Assembly (NCBI GenBank): GCA_028818795.1
Contig: JAPPND010000023.1
Span: 1 to 45,030, forward strand
DNA: 45,030 nucleotides
Source of the DNA: Gammaproteobacteria bacterium
Lineage (GTDB): Bacteria > Pseudomonadota > Gammaproteobacteria > Pseudomonadales > Azotimanducaceae
Direction: 5' to 3'
The translations under genes were made by a program, and so were the position numbers. The notes under the pieces were generated by a model. The model was not told the DNA's origin. It made no database searches and was given only the letters and a program-made list of their open reading frames with translations. Shown here piece by piece: positions 9,195 through 17,470 of this stretch (positions are counted from its first letter, which is position 1; every line of letters starts with the position of its first letter).

Positions 9195-9431
9195 CTAATC
9201 TCCTAGCGCGACGAGACCGATCTGCTTGAGAACAAGCAGAACACCCCCGACGACGCCCACTGCGGTCAAGAAGGTTTTCACCCACTCCACACGCAGTTTG
9301 CTCGTCTCCAGGTACAGCCTCGACCAAGACATTGCCACCTCATTGCGAGCCACTTCTATGTCCGCCTGTAGCTTCTCTCGTTCAAGCTCGGCCGTACTGC
9401 GGGGATCTTCTTCTCCTCCGGGTTCTCCCAT
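9195..9431 (-). CDS. Small coiled-coil membrane protein, 78 residues
   Basis: From the ATG at 9431, with AGGAG 7 bases upstream, the frame gives MGEPGGEEDPRSTAELERE. A charged helical region likely to form a coiled coil (about residues 13-45) follows, then a hydrophobic segment FLTAVGVVGGVLLVLKQIGL and a short tail. A longer frame to 9539 exists, but its N-terminus is arginine- and cysteine-rich and lacks a ribosome-binding site. It is paired with the 42-residue membrane protein directly downstream. The coiled-coil-plus-anchor design is seen in small bacterial and phage membrane proteins; function is unknown. Confidence 0.65.
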   Translation of the reverse strand: MGEPGGEEDPRSTAELEREKLQADIEVARNEVAMSWSRLYLETSKLRVEWVKTFLTAVGVVGGVLLVLKQIGLVALGD

Positions 9432-10174
9432 TACTTTGCTCCTAAGTCGATGAGGCCCGCAACCGCCGCAACCGCCCGGTTGAGGGAACAGTTCCCGACG
9501 GGCGTGGGCACAGAGCCCGGTCTTTAGTCGCCCATCCAAAGGACGGGTTCTGCTTCACATGCAGCCGCTTCGCACGGCTGCCGCGCTGGACCTAAGGACC
9601 AGCCCTAAGCGCTGCAAGAGTACCACTTGCCCGGGCCTCCGGCATCGGCCTCTCAGGTGGGAAAGCTCGATCTCGTCTAGGAACACGCCTCCTCGACCTA
9701 GTTTGACAAACGGGTTGGCCGCGTCGACTCGTGACCGCGATCCGCGCAGCTTGCTCTATGTCGCCGTCCCTCATGTACGCCGTGGTCGCCGTCGCCCCGA
9801 GACGGTGGGACGAGGATCCCCGAGGGGAGGTCGGCTGCAGTACGCCGGTCATTCCACGATTGCATCGGGTTTGTAGCTCGGCGTACCACCCGGGTCGGAT
9901 GTCAAAGCCACACCAGTTCCGCGTTGCCCACGTAGGTTCCCTCGCGGTCGCCATCGGCGTTCATCCGCAGTCACTCCTCATGCAGATCCGCTACTGCGAG
10001 CAGCACAAGATCGTTGGGCTGAAGCGACGTGCATCGCTCGGCCAACACTGCCGCTGCACATTGGTCCGGGGTTTCGACACTGGCCGCATGTCACGCCGAC
10101 GATGGCAAACGGCGGGCATGGTCGCCATGGCGAGGCGCTCGCCGCCACGCGAGGCCGGACTGAGCACAGCCCAG
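9432..10174. other. Non-coding stretch with decayed sequence
   Basis: No frame here looks like a real protein on either strand: the candidate frames are arginine- and serine-rich and lack ribosome-binding sites. The only recognisable content is the relic at 9876-9963. The rest may be further decayed coding sequence. Confidence 0.55.
9876..9963 (-). pseudogene. Relic of a second DUF4268-like tail
   Basis: These 88 bases match 10399-10485, inside the intact gene next door, at about five of six bases with a single one-base indel. On the minus strand the relic reads MNADGDREGTYVGNAELVWL, against LNADGDRVGIHVGNEELVWL in the intact protein. The indel then shifts the frame and a stop follows. The surrounding sequence aligns poorly, so only a short core survives of what was probably a tandem paralogue or former allele. 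Confidence 0.75.
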
Positions 10175-11233
10175 CTAGTCACTTCCGAGAACCGCCGCCA
10201 GCCGCTCTTGCTGATCCTTGATCCACACGGCCACCTCCGCCCACTCGTCCTCGTCGTCGCGGACCCAGGGCCGCTGCACGGTGATGCTCGTACCGTCCTC
10301 CGCGTTCTTGTCCAAGTTGTCGCCCAGCTGCTGGTCGCCAAGGGTCTGTTGAATCAGCCACGAGTAGTGGCGCATTCGGGCGGCACGCTCGGAGGCCCGC
10401 TCGGCGCCCAACCCGGATCGGATGTAGAGCCATACCAGTTCCTCGTTGCCCACGTGTATCCCCACCCGGTCGCCATCGGCGTTCAGCGTGCTTGTCCATT
10501 GCGACGGGCCGCGCCAACTGTCCTTCTGGCCCGGAACGCCGCCCGTGCGTTCCTTGAAGAAGCGCCAGAGAGCTGCCGTGCGGTTCTCGTTGGCAAGCAG
10601 CACTTCTACGTCGACACCGCATCGGGCACCCATCTGTCGGCATCGCTCGGCGCTCTCGGGGTAGTTGCTCCCGTACGGATAGATCACGACATCGTCCCGA
10701 CCGGGCACGGCGCGGAGCGTGAGCGTCCCCGCCTTCGAGTTGGGAGGGAAGCGGCTGGCGGGCTGGAGGTCTCGGCTCAGGGTCCCGCCCGAGAACCTTT
10801 CCACGTTCTGCGGATCTTGCGCAAGGAGCGCAGCTGCAACGTCCAGCACGAGTCCGCTTCCCGTGTCGGCCATGCGCCATTCACCCCCGTCGATTCGCCA
10901 CTTGAACGGTGTCTGCTCGGACGCCGTCTGGCTCGCAGACTCCCAGGGCCATAGGTTCAACGCCTCGCTTGCGAGTTGCTCCGCCCGTCGTTCCAGCGCC
11001 TCCTCGTTCCACTCGGCCTCGCTAGCCACCCGGCGCGTCATGCCGATCGGACTGTCGCGGTAGATATCCGCCTTCTCTACGAAAGGACGGGTTCCCAAGC
11101 CGGCGTTCGTGGCATCACCGCTCAACGTGAGGTTGGCGAGACGATCCCGGTAAGCCCCGTGGACGTCCTCGGCAGAGTCGCCGAGAGCGCGCCGCCACTC
11201 CTGCGTTAGCTTCTGCGGCATCACGTGCTCCAA
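10175..11233 (-). CDS. GmrSD-type protein, C-terminal half (DUF1524 HNH plus DUF4268-like), split by frameshift
   Basis: The 352-residue frame opens at TTG 11233 with EHVMPQKLTQEW, the start of the DUF1524 (GmrD) His-Me nuclease motif, and continues with ANLTLSGDATN and RPFVEKADIY, so the E-H, N, N and K positions of that motif are present. Residues about 215-352 resemble DUF4268 (LVWLYIRSG, a helical stretch, then DEWAEVAVWIKDQQERL). A TGA two codons upstream blocks this frame, whereas the DUF262 frame reads straight up to the same point. Removing one base near 11230 joins them as DPLN-V-EHVMPQ. This is therefore the C-terminal half of a roughly 811-residue protein and is unlikely to be an independent gene. 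DUF262/DUF1524 proteins include the type IV restriction enzyme GmrSD, which cuts modified DNA. Confidence 0.75.
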   Translation of the reverse strand: MEHVMPQKLTQEWRRALGDSAEDVHGAYRDRLANLTLSGDATNAGLGTRPFVEKADIYRDSPIGMTRRVASEAEWNEEALERRAEQLASEALNLWPWESASQTASEQTPFKWRIDGGEWRMADTGSGLVLDVAAALLAQDPQNVERFSGGTLSRDLQPASRFPPNSKAGTLTLRAVPGRDDVVIYPYGSNYPESAERCRQMGARCGVDVEVLLANENRTAALWRFFKERTGGVPGQKDSWRGPSQWTSTLNADGDRVGIHVGNEELVWLYIRSGLGAERASERAARMRHYSWLIQQTLGDQQLGDNLDKNAEDGTSITVQRPWVRDDEDEWAEVAVWIKDQQERLAAVLGSD

Positions 11234-12611
11234 CGTTCAGCGGGTCGCGCGCCGGAGCCTCCTCGCGACTCTCCGCTTCCATCATCGCGCACAACACGGC
11301 GAAAGAGGTTCGTGTCGCACTGCCGCCGTATGCCTTTCGCGTGCGGATGCCTTCGGCCACGGCCTCGTCGTGGGGAACGCCGACCCGGCTGTTGCGCAGG
11401 CGATCTATGCGACCGCGCCAATGGCCGGCAAGGTCTTCGCCTTCCCCGGGTCCAGATCCGTTCGCCAGCTCCGCGACCGCCTTGTTCAGACCGGCCAACG
11501 GGCGATCCGCCAGCCACATGCGGGTGATCCACGCGCCAACCAGACCCAAAACGTCTGCAAGCTCGGCGTTGGCGGCCGACCGTTCCTTCGCATCGTGCAG
11601 TAGGCGCATAGTCAGCGGACGGTGAACGTCAATGCCAACGGTGCGCAGATGGCGCAACTCACGTTCCACCCGCCGATCCGGATGCTTCCCCGCCGTGCCG
11701 GTGAGCAAGCCGTAGTGATGGGCGAGTTGGGCAAGTTCTCGGCAGAGCTTCGGGCGATCAGACGCGTTGCCGCCGCGCACCGCCCAACGGCGCAATCCGT
11801 CGTAGACGGCGTCGACACCCTGGATCCGACCGGTCCGCCAACGGAGCAGATCCCGGAGAAACTCGTCGATCCGTTCCGTGGCGTGCTCGGCCCCCAGCGT
11901 CTTCTCGATTGCCAGCCACACGTCGTCGTGCAGCTCCTGCTGCAGAGCGTCCGGCAGACCCATCAGCAGCCAGTTCTTGACCTTTTCGCTCTCCGTCAAC
12001 GGACGACCGGTGGCGTTCAGGCTCTCGAATATCTGTTGCGGGTCTTCGTTCGCATCCAGCCCGATGCTGACGACACGGAGCCGTTGAAGTCCCCGCAGCA
12101 AGCCGCCCACATCGTTTTGTGCGACGAGTCGGCGAATCGTCCGCCACGCTTGGGTCGCGGCACCCGCACCGTCGCCATCGCCCGCGAGAACCTTGCGATA
12201 CTCGTCCTCGTCACCGCCCTGAAGCCGGAGCTTGCGGATCTGGTCAGGTCGCTTTCCAGGATTTGTGAGACGGTCGGTGCGGATGATCTCTGCGGTCCAA
12301 CCGTCGCTGTCCCCGTCGGGACCAAGCCGCTCCGAGATCGCCGCGAGGAGGATGCTCACCGTAGTGAGGCGCTGCTGCCCATCCACCACGCGAATTGTCC
12401 TCACCACCCCGGCAGCGCCGGGTTCCGGGAAGGTGAGCAGCGTGCCGCCATAATGACCCGCGTCGGATCCCGCCGTGGCCACGGTCATCAGATCCTCGAC
12501 CAGTCTCTCGATCTCGCGCTGGCCCCAGCTATATCGGCGTTGCCAACGCGGGACTACGTACTGGACCTGGCCGTTGAGGAGTTCAAGAAACGGGATATGG
12601 TGCGTGTCCAT
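11115..12611 (-). CDS. GmrSD-type protein, N-terminal half (DUF262)
   Basis: The frame begins MDTHHIPFLELLNGQVQYVVPRWQRRYSWG, a typical DUF262 opening, and carries the family's nucleotide-site motif DGQQRLTT at 77-84. Helical DUF262 sequence runs to about residue 455 (SFAVLCAMMEAESREE). Beyond position 11233 the frame becomes arginine-rich nonsense for about 40 residues and overlaps the DUF1524 frame, so only the first 459 residues are authentic. In GmrSD-type enzymes this domain binds and hydrolyses NTP and gates the HNH nuclease. A 9-base perfect inverted repeat sits 7-35 bases upstream of the ATG. The split may be mutation, sequencing error or, less likely, programmed frameshifting. Confidence 0.82.
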   Translation of the reverse strand: MDTHHIPFLELLNGQVQYVVPRWQRRYSWGQREIERLVEDLMTVATAGSDAGHYGGTLLTFPEPGAAGVVRTIRVVDGQQRLTTVSILLAAISERLGPDGDSDGWTAEIIRTDRLTNPGKRPDQIRKLRLQGGDEDEYRKVLAGDGDGAGAATQAWRTIRRLVAQNDVGGLLRGLQRLRVVSIGLDANEDPQQIFESLNATGRPLTESEKVKNWLLMGLPDALQQELHDDVWLAIEKTLGAEHATERIDEFLRDLLRWRTGRIQGVDAVYDGLRRWAVRGGNASDRPKLCRELAQLAHHYGLLTGTAGKHPDRRVERELRHLRTVGIDVHRPLTMRLLHDAKERSAANAELADVLGLVGAWITRMWLADRPLAGLNKAVAELANGSGPGEGEDLAGHWRGRIDRLRNSRVGVPHDEAVAEGIRTRKAYGGSATRTSFAVLCAMMEAESREEAPARDPLNVGARDAAEANAGVAARSRRLCRGRPRGLPGSSRQPHVER

Positions 12612-12617
12612 TCTTGG

Positions 12618-12646
12618 GTTCGTTCATCTGCGTGTGCTGAACGAAC
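12618..12646. promoter_or_regulatory. Perfect inverted repeat ahead of the DUF262 gene (possible operator)
   Basis: GTTCGTTCA (12618-12626) and TGAACGAAC (12638-12646) are exact reverse complements separated by 11 bases. The element lies between the DUF262 start codon and the IS21 remnant. Arm length, spacing and position fit a dimeric repressor site covering the promoter or leader. No regulator gene lies next to it. Confidence 0.5.
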
Positions 12647-12740
12647 GGTAGCACGCGTTGTGCAGCAGACTCGCATTCATGAACGTCTAGAGACAAACCC
12701 AGCAGCGCAACACATGACCGGAGGATTGAAGGAGCCCAAG

Positions 12741-12840
12741 GATCGGGTCCTAGCCGCAGCGCTCAATGATCGGCTGCTGCACGACTGCCACATCGTCAAC
12801 ACCCGCGACAACAGCTACCGGATGCGCAAACGCCGTGCCG
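12741..12840 (+). pseudogene. istB: IstB C-terminus, IS21-family remnant
   Basis: About 33 codons read DRVLAAALNDRLLHDCHIVN and then TRDNSYRMRKRRA. This is the characteristic end of IstB, the AAA+ helper ATPase of IS21-family transposition (ALLDRLLHH, then a short strand, then a SYR-basic tail). Everything upstream (Walker motifs, istA) is missing. The direct repeats just downstream support the assignment. Confidence 0.72.
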
Positions 12841-12885
12841 GTTGCCAGGACGCCGTCAGAACCGCCCGGACGGCGTTCCCGAGAG

Positions 12886-12927
12886 TGTGCAGTTCAGTTG
12901 CCAGAAATGTGCAGTTTTCAGTTGCCA
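12886..12927 (+). repeat. IS21-type terminal direct repeats
   Basis: TGTGCAGTTCAGTTGCCA (12886-12903) and TGTGCAGTTTTCAGTTGCCA (12908-12927) are tandem copies differing by two bases of length. Repeated transposase-binding sites of this kind mark the ends of IS21-family elements, and they sit where the right end should be after istB. A weaker third copy may follow at about 12940. Confidence 0.7.
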
Positions 12928-13060
12928 TTTGCCCTCAATCGTCACTTGCCGTGCTTTGAGCAGGCTATGGAATGTTGACCAAGCCCACGAGATGCGACCA
13001 ACTCTTCCGACGTTCCTGTGAAGAGGGTCAGGCTTCCAACGTACACGAACGCCCAGCCAC

Positions 13061-13618
13061 TTGATCGGATTCTCCGGATCCGAACTCCAATCGTTCAACT
13101 ACGGCTGGGGTACGAACCGCATCATGCTTGTACCGGGGAGCCGAAATGGACGTTGCCGCTGGCGTAGATCCGACGGTACGGAACTCAAAAACGTCCCCTG
13201 GACGGCGTTCGATGTCGCGGCCGCCCACCAGAGGCCCTGGGCTCGCTATCTCCGGTCGCGGCGGTACTCGCAGTTTAGGAGCATCGTCCTTTCCCACGAC
13301 AACCATCGGTGTGCGCTCACGGGCGACTCCACCGTCCAGGCGCTGGAGGTGGCGCACCTCATACCCGCACGCGAGGGCCAGAACGACATCCCCTCAAACG
13401 GCATCGCGCTGCGGGCCGACCTGCATCGCCTGTTCGATGCGGGCCTATTCACTTTCGATCTCGACGGGCGGGTGGTCCTCGCCGACCACGACGGCGCGGC
13501 ATCGGACGCGTACCGGCATCTGCTCCGCAACGCGAAACTGCGCACCGCGACACTGAACCGGATACGAACCACGCTCGCCGAACCGCAGTTCCGGCACCGG
13601 AAGTCCGCCCGTGCATGA
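13061..13618 (+). CDS. HNH endonuclease, N-terminus uncertain
   Basis: A 185-residue frame whose second half is a clear HNH nuclease domain: HRCALTG, then AHLIP (H99), SNGIALRADLHRLFDAGL (N113 and H122) and a short C-terminal helical tail. Such domains make metal-dependent nicks or double-strand breaks and are common in restriction and modified-DNA-targeting proteins. The N-terminal 50 residues are not recognised. The frame opens at TTG 13061 without a ribosome-binding site; the next ATG is at 13124. As the IS21 remnant lies directly upstream, an original 5' part may be lost. Confidence 0.78.
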   Translation: MIGFSGSELQSFNYGWGTNRIMLVPGSRNGRCRWRRSDGTELKNVPWTAFDVAAAHQRPWARYLRSRRYSQFRSIVLSHDNHRCALTGDSTVQALEVAHLIPAREGQNDIPSNGIALRADLHRLFDAGLFTFDLDGRVVLADHDGAASDAYRHLLRNAKLRTATLNRIRTTLAEPQFRHRKSARA

Positions 13619-13719
13619 TACCTAGGGCGACCCGCACAAGATGTGGACGGCAACCTGCCGCAACCCGGACTCTCAAACCCCACACCTTCGTCGTATGGCT
13701 CGGCGTCACCTTCGCGAGT

Positions 13720-14168
13720 CCAATCGAGCCGATGCGTTCGAACCACATTGCATCGACGTTCCTCGGCGATACTGCATGAAGGCCGTGGATTGGATCATCA
13801 AGCGTCAGCAGCACCTTCTCTTCGTCGAGGCCAAATACCCGGCATCCGGTGCGGCCCAGCACCATGGGACGTCGACAGATTTCGCAAGAAATCTAGTCGG
13901 GCAGCCTGATCTCCGACCTGATGGCCAAGTCTCGCGACACTTCCTCTACGGTTGGGCGTGCGAGTGGACTCTGGCTCGCGTTAGCTACTTCGTTATTCTC
14001 ACCGGAGTCGACAGCGCCCTTTTTCCGGCGCAGACGGACCAACTGTTGCGCAGATTGCCGGCTGGTCCCAGACGTCGTGGCATCGACCGCTGGCTCGTCG
14101 GTGCGCTGTGTTCGACATCGACTCGTGGAATCGCGAGTACCCGGATATGCAGCTGACCCGTCAGCCAT
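13720..14168 (+). pseudogene. Frameshifted PD-(D/E)xK-like protein
   Basis: A recognisable protein is spread over more than one frame. It begins near FEPHCIDVPRRYCMKAVDW and passes through LLFVEAKYP, in which E-A-K after the aspartate of AVDW fits a PD-(D/E)xK nuclease core. At about 13897-13945 the better reading leaves the frame (SLISDLMAKSRDT) and returns for FLYGWACE and SALFPAQTDQLLRRLP, implying a +1 and a compensating -1 change. A further shift near 14100 gives the natural ending FDIDSWNREYPDMQLTRQP and TGA at 14168. At least three small indels mean it cannot make the full protein. It is convergent with the RND operon. Confidence 0.6.
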
Positions 14169-14207
14169 GAGTGTCGCAGCAGGATTTCAGCCATGACGGC
14201 ATGCCCG

Positions 14208-14222
14208 AAAGGCGTAGCCTTT
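14208..14222 (-). terminator. Short hairpin downstream of the RND operon
   Basis: AAAGGC and GCCTTT pair around a 3-base loop, 30 bases past the RND stop codon. There is no long U run, so termination activity is uncertain. A second inverted repeat, CTGGCGC (14233-14239) and GCGCCAG (14257-14263), overlaps the RND stop codon. Confidence 0.35.
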
Positions 14223-14251
14223 AGGACGGCGACTGGCGCGCTGATGCGACG

Positions 14252-17200
14252 TCAATGCGCCAGCGATCGTCGACTCGGCGCGAGCAGTCGTCTGGCGGAC
14301 TTGGCCAGCATCGAAGGTGCCCGGCGGATGGCCTGCATGTAGGGCTGATGCGGCAGCGCCAGCATGGCGGGTGTCGCCACCAGGGTGAGCAGCGTGGCGA
14401 AGGTCAGGCCGGAGACGATGGCTTGTGCCAGCGGCACCCAGAAGCCCGCCATCTGTCCGCCGTAGATGATGGTGCGGTTTATGAAATCGATGGACAGGTG
14501 GCAGGCAAGGGGCAATAGGCCGAAGACGGTGGTCACCGTGGTCAGCAGCACCGGTCGGAAGCGCTGCGCCCCGGTGCGGATGATCACCTCGATGGGCCCA
14601 AGTTCCGGATGCCTCTCGCGGATGTAGTTGTAAGTATCGATGAGCACGATGTTGTTGTTGACGACGATTCCCGCCAGCGCAACCACGCCCACCCCGGTGA
14701 GAATTGCGCTGAACGGACTTGCGGTCACCAGGAGGCCGATGAGCACGCCGGCCGTCGACATGATGACGGCGACAAGGATCAACGCGGCTTGGTAGAGACT
14801 GTTGAACTGTGTCACGAGCAGCACGAACATCAAGAGCAGAGACATCACCAGTGCGACGATGATGAAGGCAATGGACTCCGCCTGTTCTTCGTTGGCACCC
14901 CGGAATGCGATGTCGACCCGCGGATCCAACTCCGTCCGCTCGAGCCATGCCTGGATTTCCCCGACTTTGTCGTCCGCGAGCACCCCGGGGGCCACGTTGG
15001 CACGTATGAACATCACCACCCGGCCGTCGATGCGTTCGATGCTGTCGAGGTTGGGTACCGCCTCGCGCTGCACGAAGTTCGAGATGGGCACAAGTCCCTT
15101 GGGCGTGCTGATCTTGAGATCGTCCAACGCGCCCAAGCCCCGCGCGCTGGATGGATAGCGGACCCGGATGTCCACAGCATCGTCCGCGGTATCCGGCCGG
15201 TACTCGCCGACCCAGACCCCGTTGGTCACCAACTGGACCGCGACGCCCACGAGGGATACGTCGGCGTTGTAGAGCGCAGCTTGGGCACGGTCGACGCTGA
15301 GCTTCCACTCGACGCCTGGCAGGGACCTCGTGTCCTCGATGTCGCGCAGGCCATCGACCTCGTTGTCGAGGTAGTCGCGGACCCGGGCCACGACCGGTCC
15401 GAGCAGCGTCTTGTCGCTTCCGGAAAACTGGATCTGCACCGGTTTGCCGACGGGTGGTCCGTCTTCGAGTTCCTGCACGTCGACACCGATGCCCGCGAGG
15501 TCGGCCGTCCGCATACGGACCTCCTCGAGGATCTCGCTACCGCTCAAGCGGCGCTCGAACTCCTCGTGCATCTCGATGTAGAGCGACCCCACGGTGTCCG
15601 AGGCGTTGCTGGAACCGCCCAAGCCCGACATGCCGGCACCACCACCCGTCTGTGTCCAGGTGTTGACGCTCTTGATGCCGGGGATGGTGAGCACACGTTG
15701 CTCGACCTCCTTCACCAGGGCGAAGGTCTCGAGTGCCGACAGGTTGCCCCGGGCCCGCACCGACACCTGGGCGTAGGCCGGGTCGGAATCCGAGAAGAAG
15801 GTCATGCCGCGGCCAAATTGGCTGTAGGCGAAGAACGACACGGCGAGGATGACGAGGGTGGCCAGCACCGTTAGGCCGGCGTGCCGGCAAGTTCGCCGGA
15901 TGAGCCGCGCGTAGATTCCGGTGAAGCCCTTGAGTTCGGTCGGGTCGCCGTCCTCGAGCTGGCGGAGGGTGTTTCTCAGTCGCTCGTCGCGCGCACTCGC
16001 TTTTCCGATCAACGATCCAATGGTCGGTCCGAAAACCAGGGCGTAGAGCAGCGACCCCGTCAGCACGAAGAACACGGTGATGGGCAGGTAGCGCATGAAC
16101 TTGCCGGACACGCCCGGCCAGAAAATGAGCGGCAAGAACGCCGCCAGCGTCGTTGCCACCGATGCGGCGACCGGCCAGAACATGCGCGAGGCCGAGGTCG
16201 CGTAGGCTTCGCGAGGCGGCATGCCTTCGGCCATCTTGCGGTCGGCGTATTCGGTGATGACGATCGCGCCGTCGATGAGCATGCCAAGGGCAAGCAGCAT
16301 GCCGAACATGACCATGAAGTTGAACGAATAGCCGAGCACCCAGACGAAGATCAATCCGAACAGGAACGACACCGGGATCGCGGCGCCGACGATCAAGCCG
16401 CTGCGCACCCCGATCACGGCAACCACCAGCACCATGACCATCGCGAGCGCCGTGATGATGTTGCCCTGCAGCTCCGTCACCTGATCGCGCGCGTAGGGCG
16501 CCTGGTTCTGGGTGTAGAACAACTCGACGCTGCGCGGTAGCTCTTCGCGATAGGACTCCGCGATGGCCACGACCGTGTCGACGGTGTCGACCAGGTTCGC
16601 GTTGGCGCGTTTGCCGACGTCGATCGAGATGGTGTCCTTGCCGTTCACCCGGGCGAAATTGACGCGATCCTTGAAGGTGCGGCGGATTTCCGCAATGTCC
16701 GACAGCGTCACCACGGAGTCGCCGTTGGCCTTGACGGGAAGCTCGAAGATGTCGGCCGCGCGCTCGATGACGCTGGGCACTTTGACGGCCATGCGACCGG
16801 CACCCGTATCGAGGGAACCGGCGGCGATCAGCCGGTTGTTGCGCACCATCGTGTTGAGGAGCTCCGCGCTACCCACTTCGTAGGCCTCCAGCGCGGCAGG
16901 GTCGATGACCACCTCGAGCAGTTCCTCCCGCTCACCCTGAAGGTAGGCGTCGAGAACCTCGGGAAGCGCTTCGATCTCGTCGCGAAGTTCCTTTGCGATG
17001 TTGTAGATGACGCGTTCGTGAACGCCCTCGCCCACCAGGTTGATCTGAACGATGGAGAACGTGGATGCGCTCACCTCCTCGATGTAGGGCTCATCCGCCG
17101 TGGCGGGGAAAGAGGGACGGGCTCGATCCACCGCCGCGCGCACGTCGTTGAGCGCATCGTCGAGGTCGTAGTCGGCGTCGAATTCCACCGCCAGGCGCGC

Positions 17201-17470
17201 CATGCCCTGGTAGGCGAAGGCACGTACCTCCTCCACCCCCTCGACCGAGCGGAGCTCCGTTTCCAGGGGCTTGACCAGAAGCCGCGCCGAGTCCTCGGGG
17301 GAAATGCCCTCGTGCGGCACGGCGATCAGGAACACGGGCACCTCGATGTTCGGCGCGGACTCGATGGGAACGGCGATCCGCGCGACGACACCGGCGATGA
17401 TCACCATCACCATGAGCAGCAGCGTCGTCCGCGACCGTCGAATCGCGGCTTCGACGATCGGATTGGTCAT
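14252..17470 (-). CDS. RND-family efflux permease (AcrB-like)
   Basis: A 1072-residue inner-membrane proton antiporter of the RND superfamily with the usual two-fold organisation. The first membrane helix is at about residues 12-34, a large periplasmic porter loop runs to about 330, a cluster of helices follows, then a second porter loop (about 560-860) and a final helix cluster. The proton-relay segment of helix 4 reads LGMLIDGAIVITEYADRK, with a single Asp where AcrB has two, as in several proteobacterial branches. Its ATG overlaps the adaptor stop by 4 bases (ATGA). With the adaptor and an outer-membrane channel encoded elsewhere it would form a tripartite drug or toxicant pump. The substrate is unknown. 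Confidence 0.95.
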   Translation of the reverse strand: MTNPIVEAAIRRSRTTLLLMVMVIIAGVVARIAVPIESAPNIEVPVFLIAVPHEGISPEDSARLLVKPLETELRSVEGVEEVRAFAYQGMARLAVEFDADYDLDDALNDVRAAVDRARPSFPATADEPYIEEVSASTFSIVQINLVGEGVHERVIYNIAKELRDEIEALPEVLDAYLQGEREELLEVVIDPAALEAYEVGSAELLNTMVRNNRLIAAGSLDTGAGRMAVKVPSVIERAADIFELPVKANGDSVVTLSDIAEIRRTFKDRVNFARVNGKDTISIDVGKRANANLVDTVDTVVAIAESYREELPRSVELFYTQNQAPYARDQVTELQGNIITALAMVMVLVVAVIGVRSGLIVGAAIPVSFLFGLIFVWVLGYSFNFMVMFGMLLALGMLIDGAIVITEYADRKMAEGMPPREAYATSASRMFWPVAASVATTLAAFLPLIFWPGVSGKFMRYLPITVFFVLTGSLLYALVFGPTIGSLIGKASARDERLRNTLRQLEDGDPTELKGFTGIYARLIRRTCRHAGLTVLATLVILAVSFFAYSQFGRGMTFFSDSDPAYAQVSVRARGNLSALETFALVKEVEQRVLTIPGIKSVNTWTQTGGGAGMSGLGGSSNASDTVGSLYIEMHEEFERRLSGSEILEEVRMRTADLAGIGVDVQELEDGPPVGKPVQIQFSGSDKTLLGPVVARVRDYLDNEVDGLRDIEDTRSLPGVEWKLSVDRAQAALYNADVSLVGVAVQLVTNGVWVGEYRPDTADDAVDIRVRYPSSARGLGALDDLKISTPKGLVPISNFVQREAVPNLDSIERIDGRVVMFIRANVAPGVLADDKVGEIQAWLERTELDPRVDIAFRGANEEQAESIAFIIVALVMSLLLMFVLLVTQFNSLYQAALILVAVIMSTAGVLIGLLVTASPFSAILTGVGVVALAGIVVNNNIVLIDTYNYIRERHPELGPIEVIIRTGAQRFRPVLLTTVTTVFGLLPLACHLSIDFINRTIIYGGQMAGFWVPLAQAIVSGLTFATLLTLVATPAMLALPHQPYMQAIRRAPSMLAKSARRLLAPSRRSLAH

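Noticed and set aside
9592-9954. 120-codon minus-strand frame downstream of the GmrSD-type gene
   Set aside because: It runs out of frame through the DUF4268 relic; the matching residues are in another frame.
11622-12959. 445-codon plus-strand frame opposite the DUF262 gene
   Set aside because: Mostly antisense to DUF262; only its last ~80 codons contain real sequence, the IstB remnant, which is listed separately.
14609-15874. 421-codon plus-strand frame inside the RND permease gene
   Set aside because: His- and Glu-rich antisense frame of a clearly coding RND gene.
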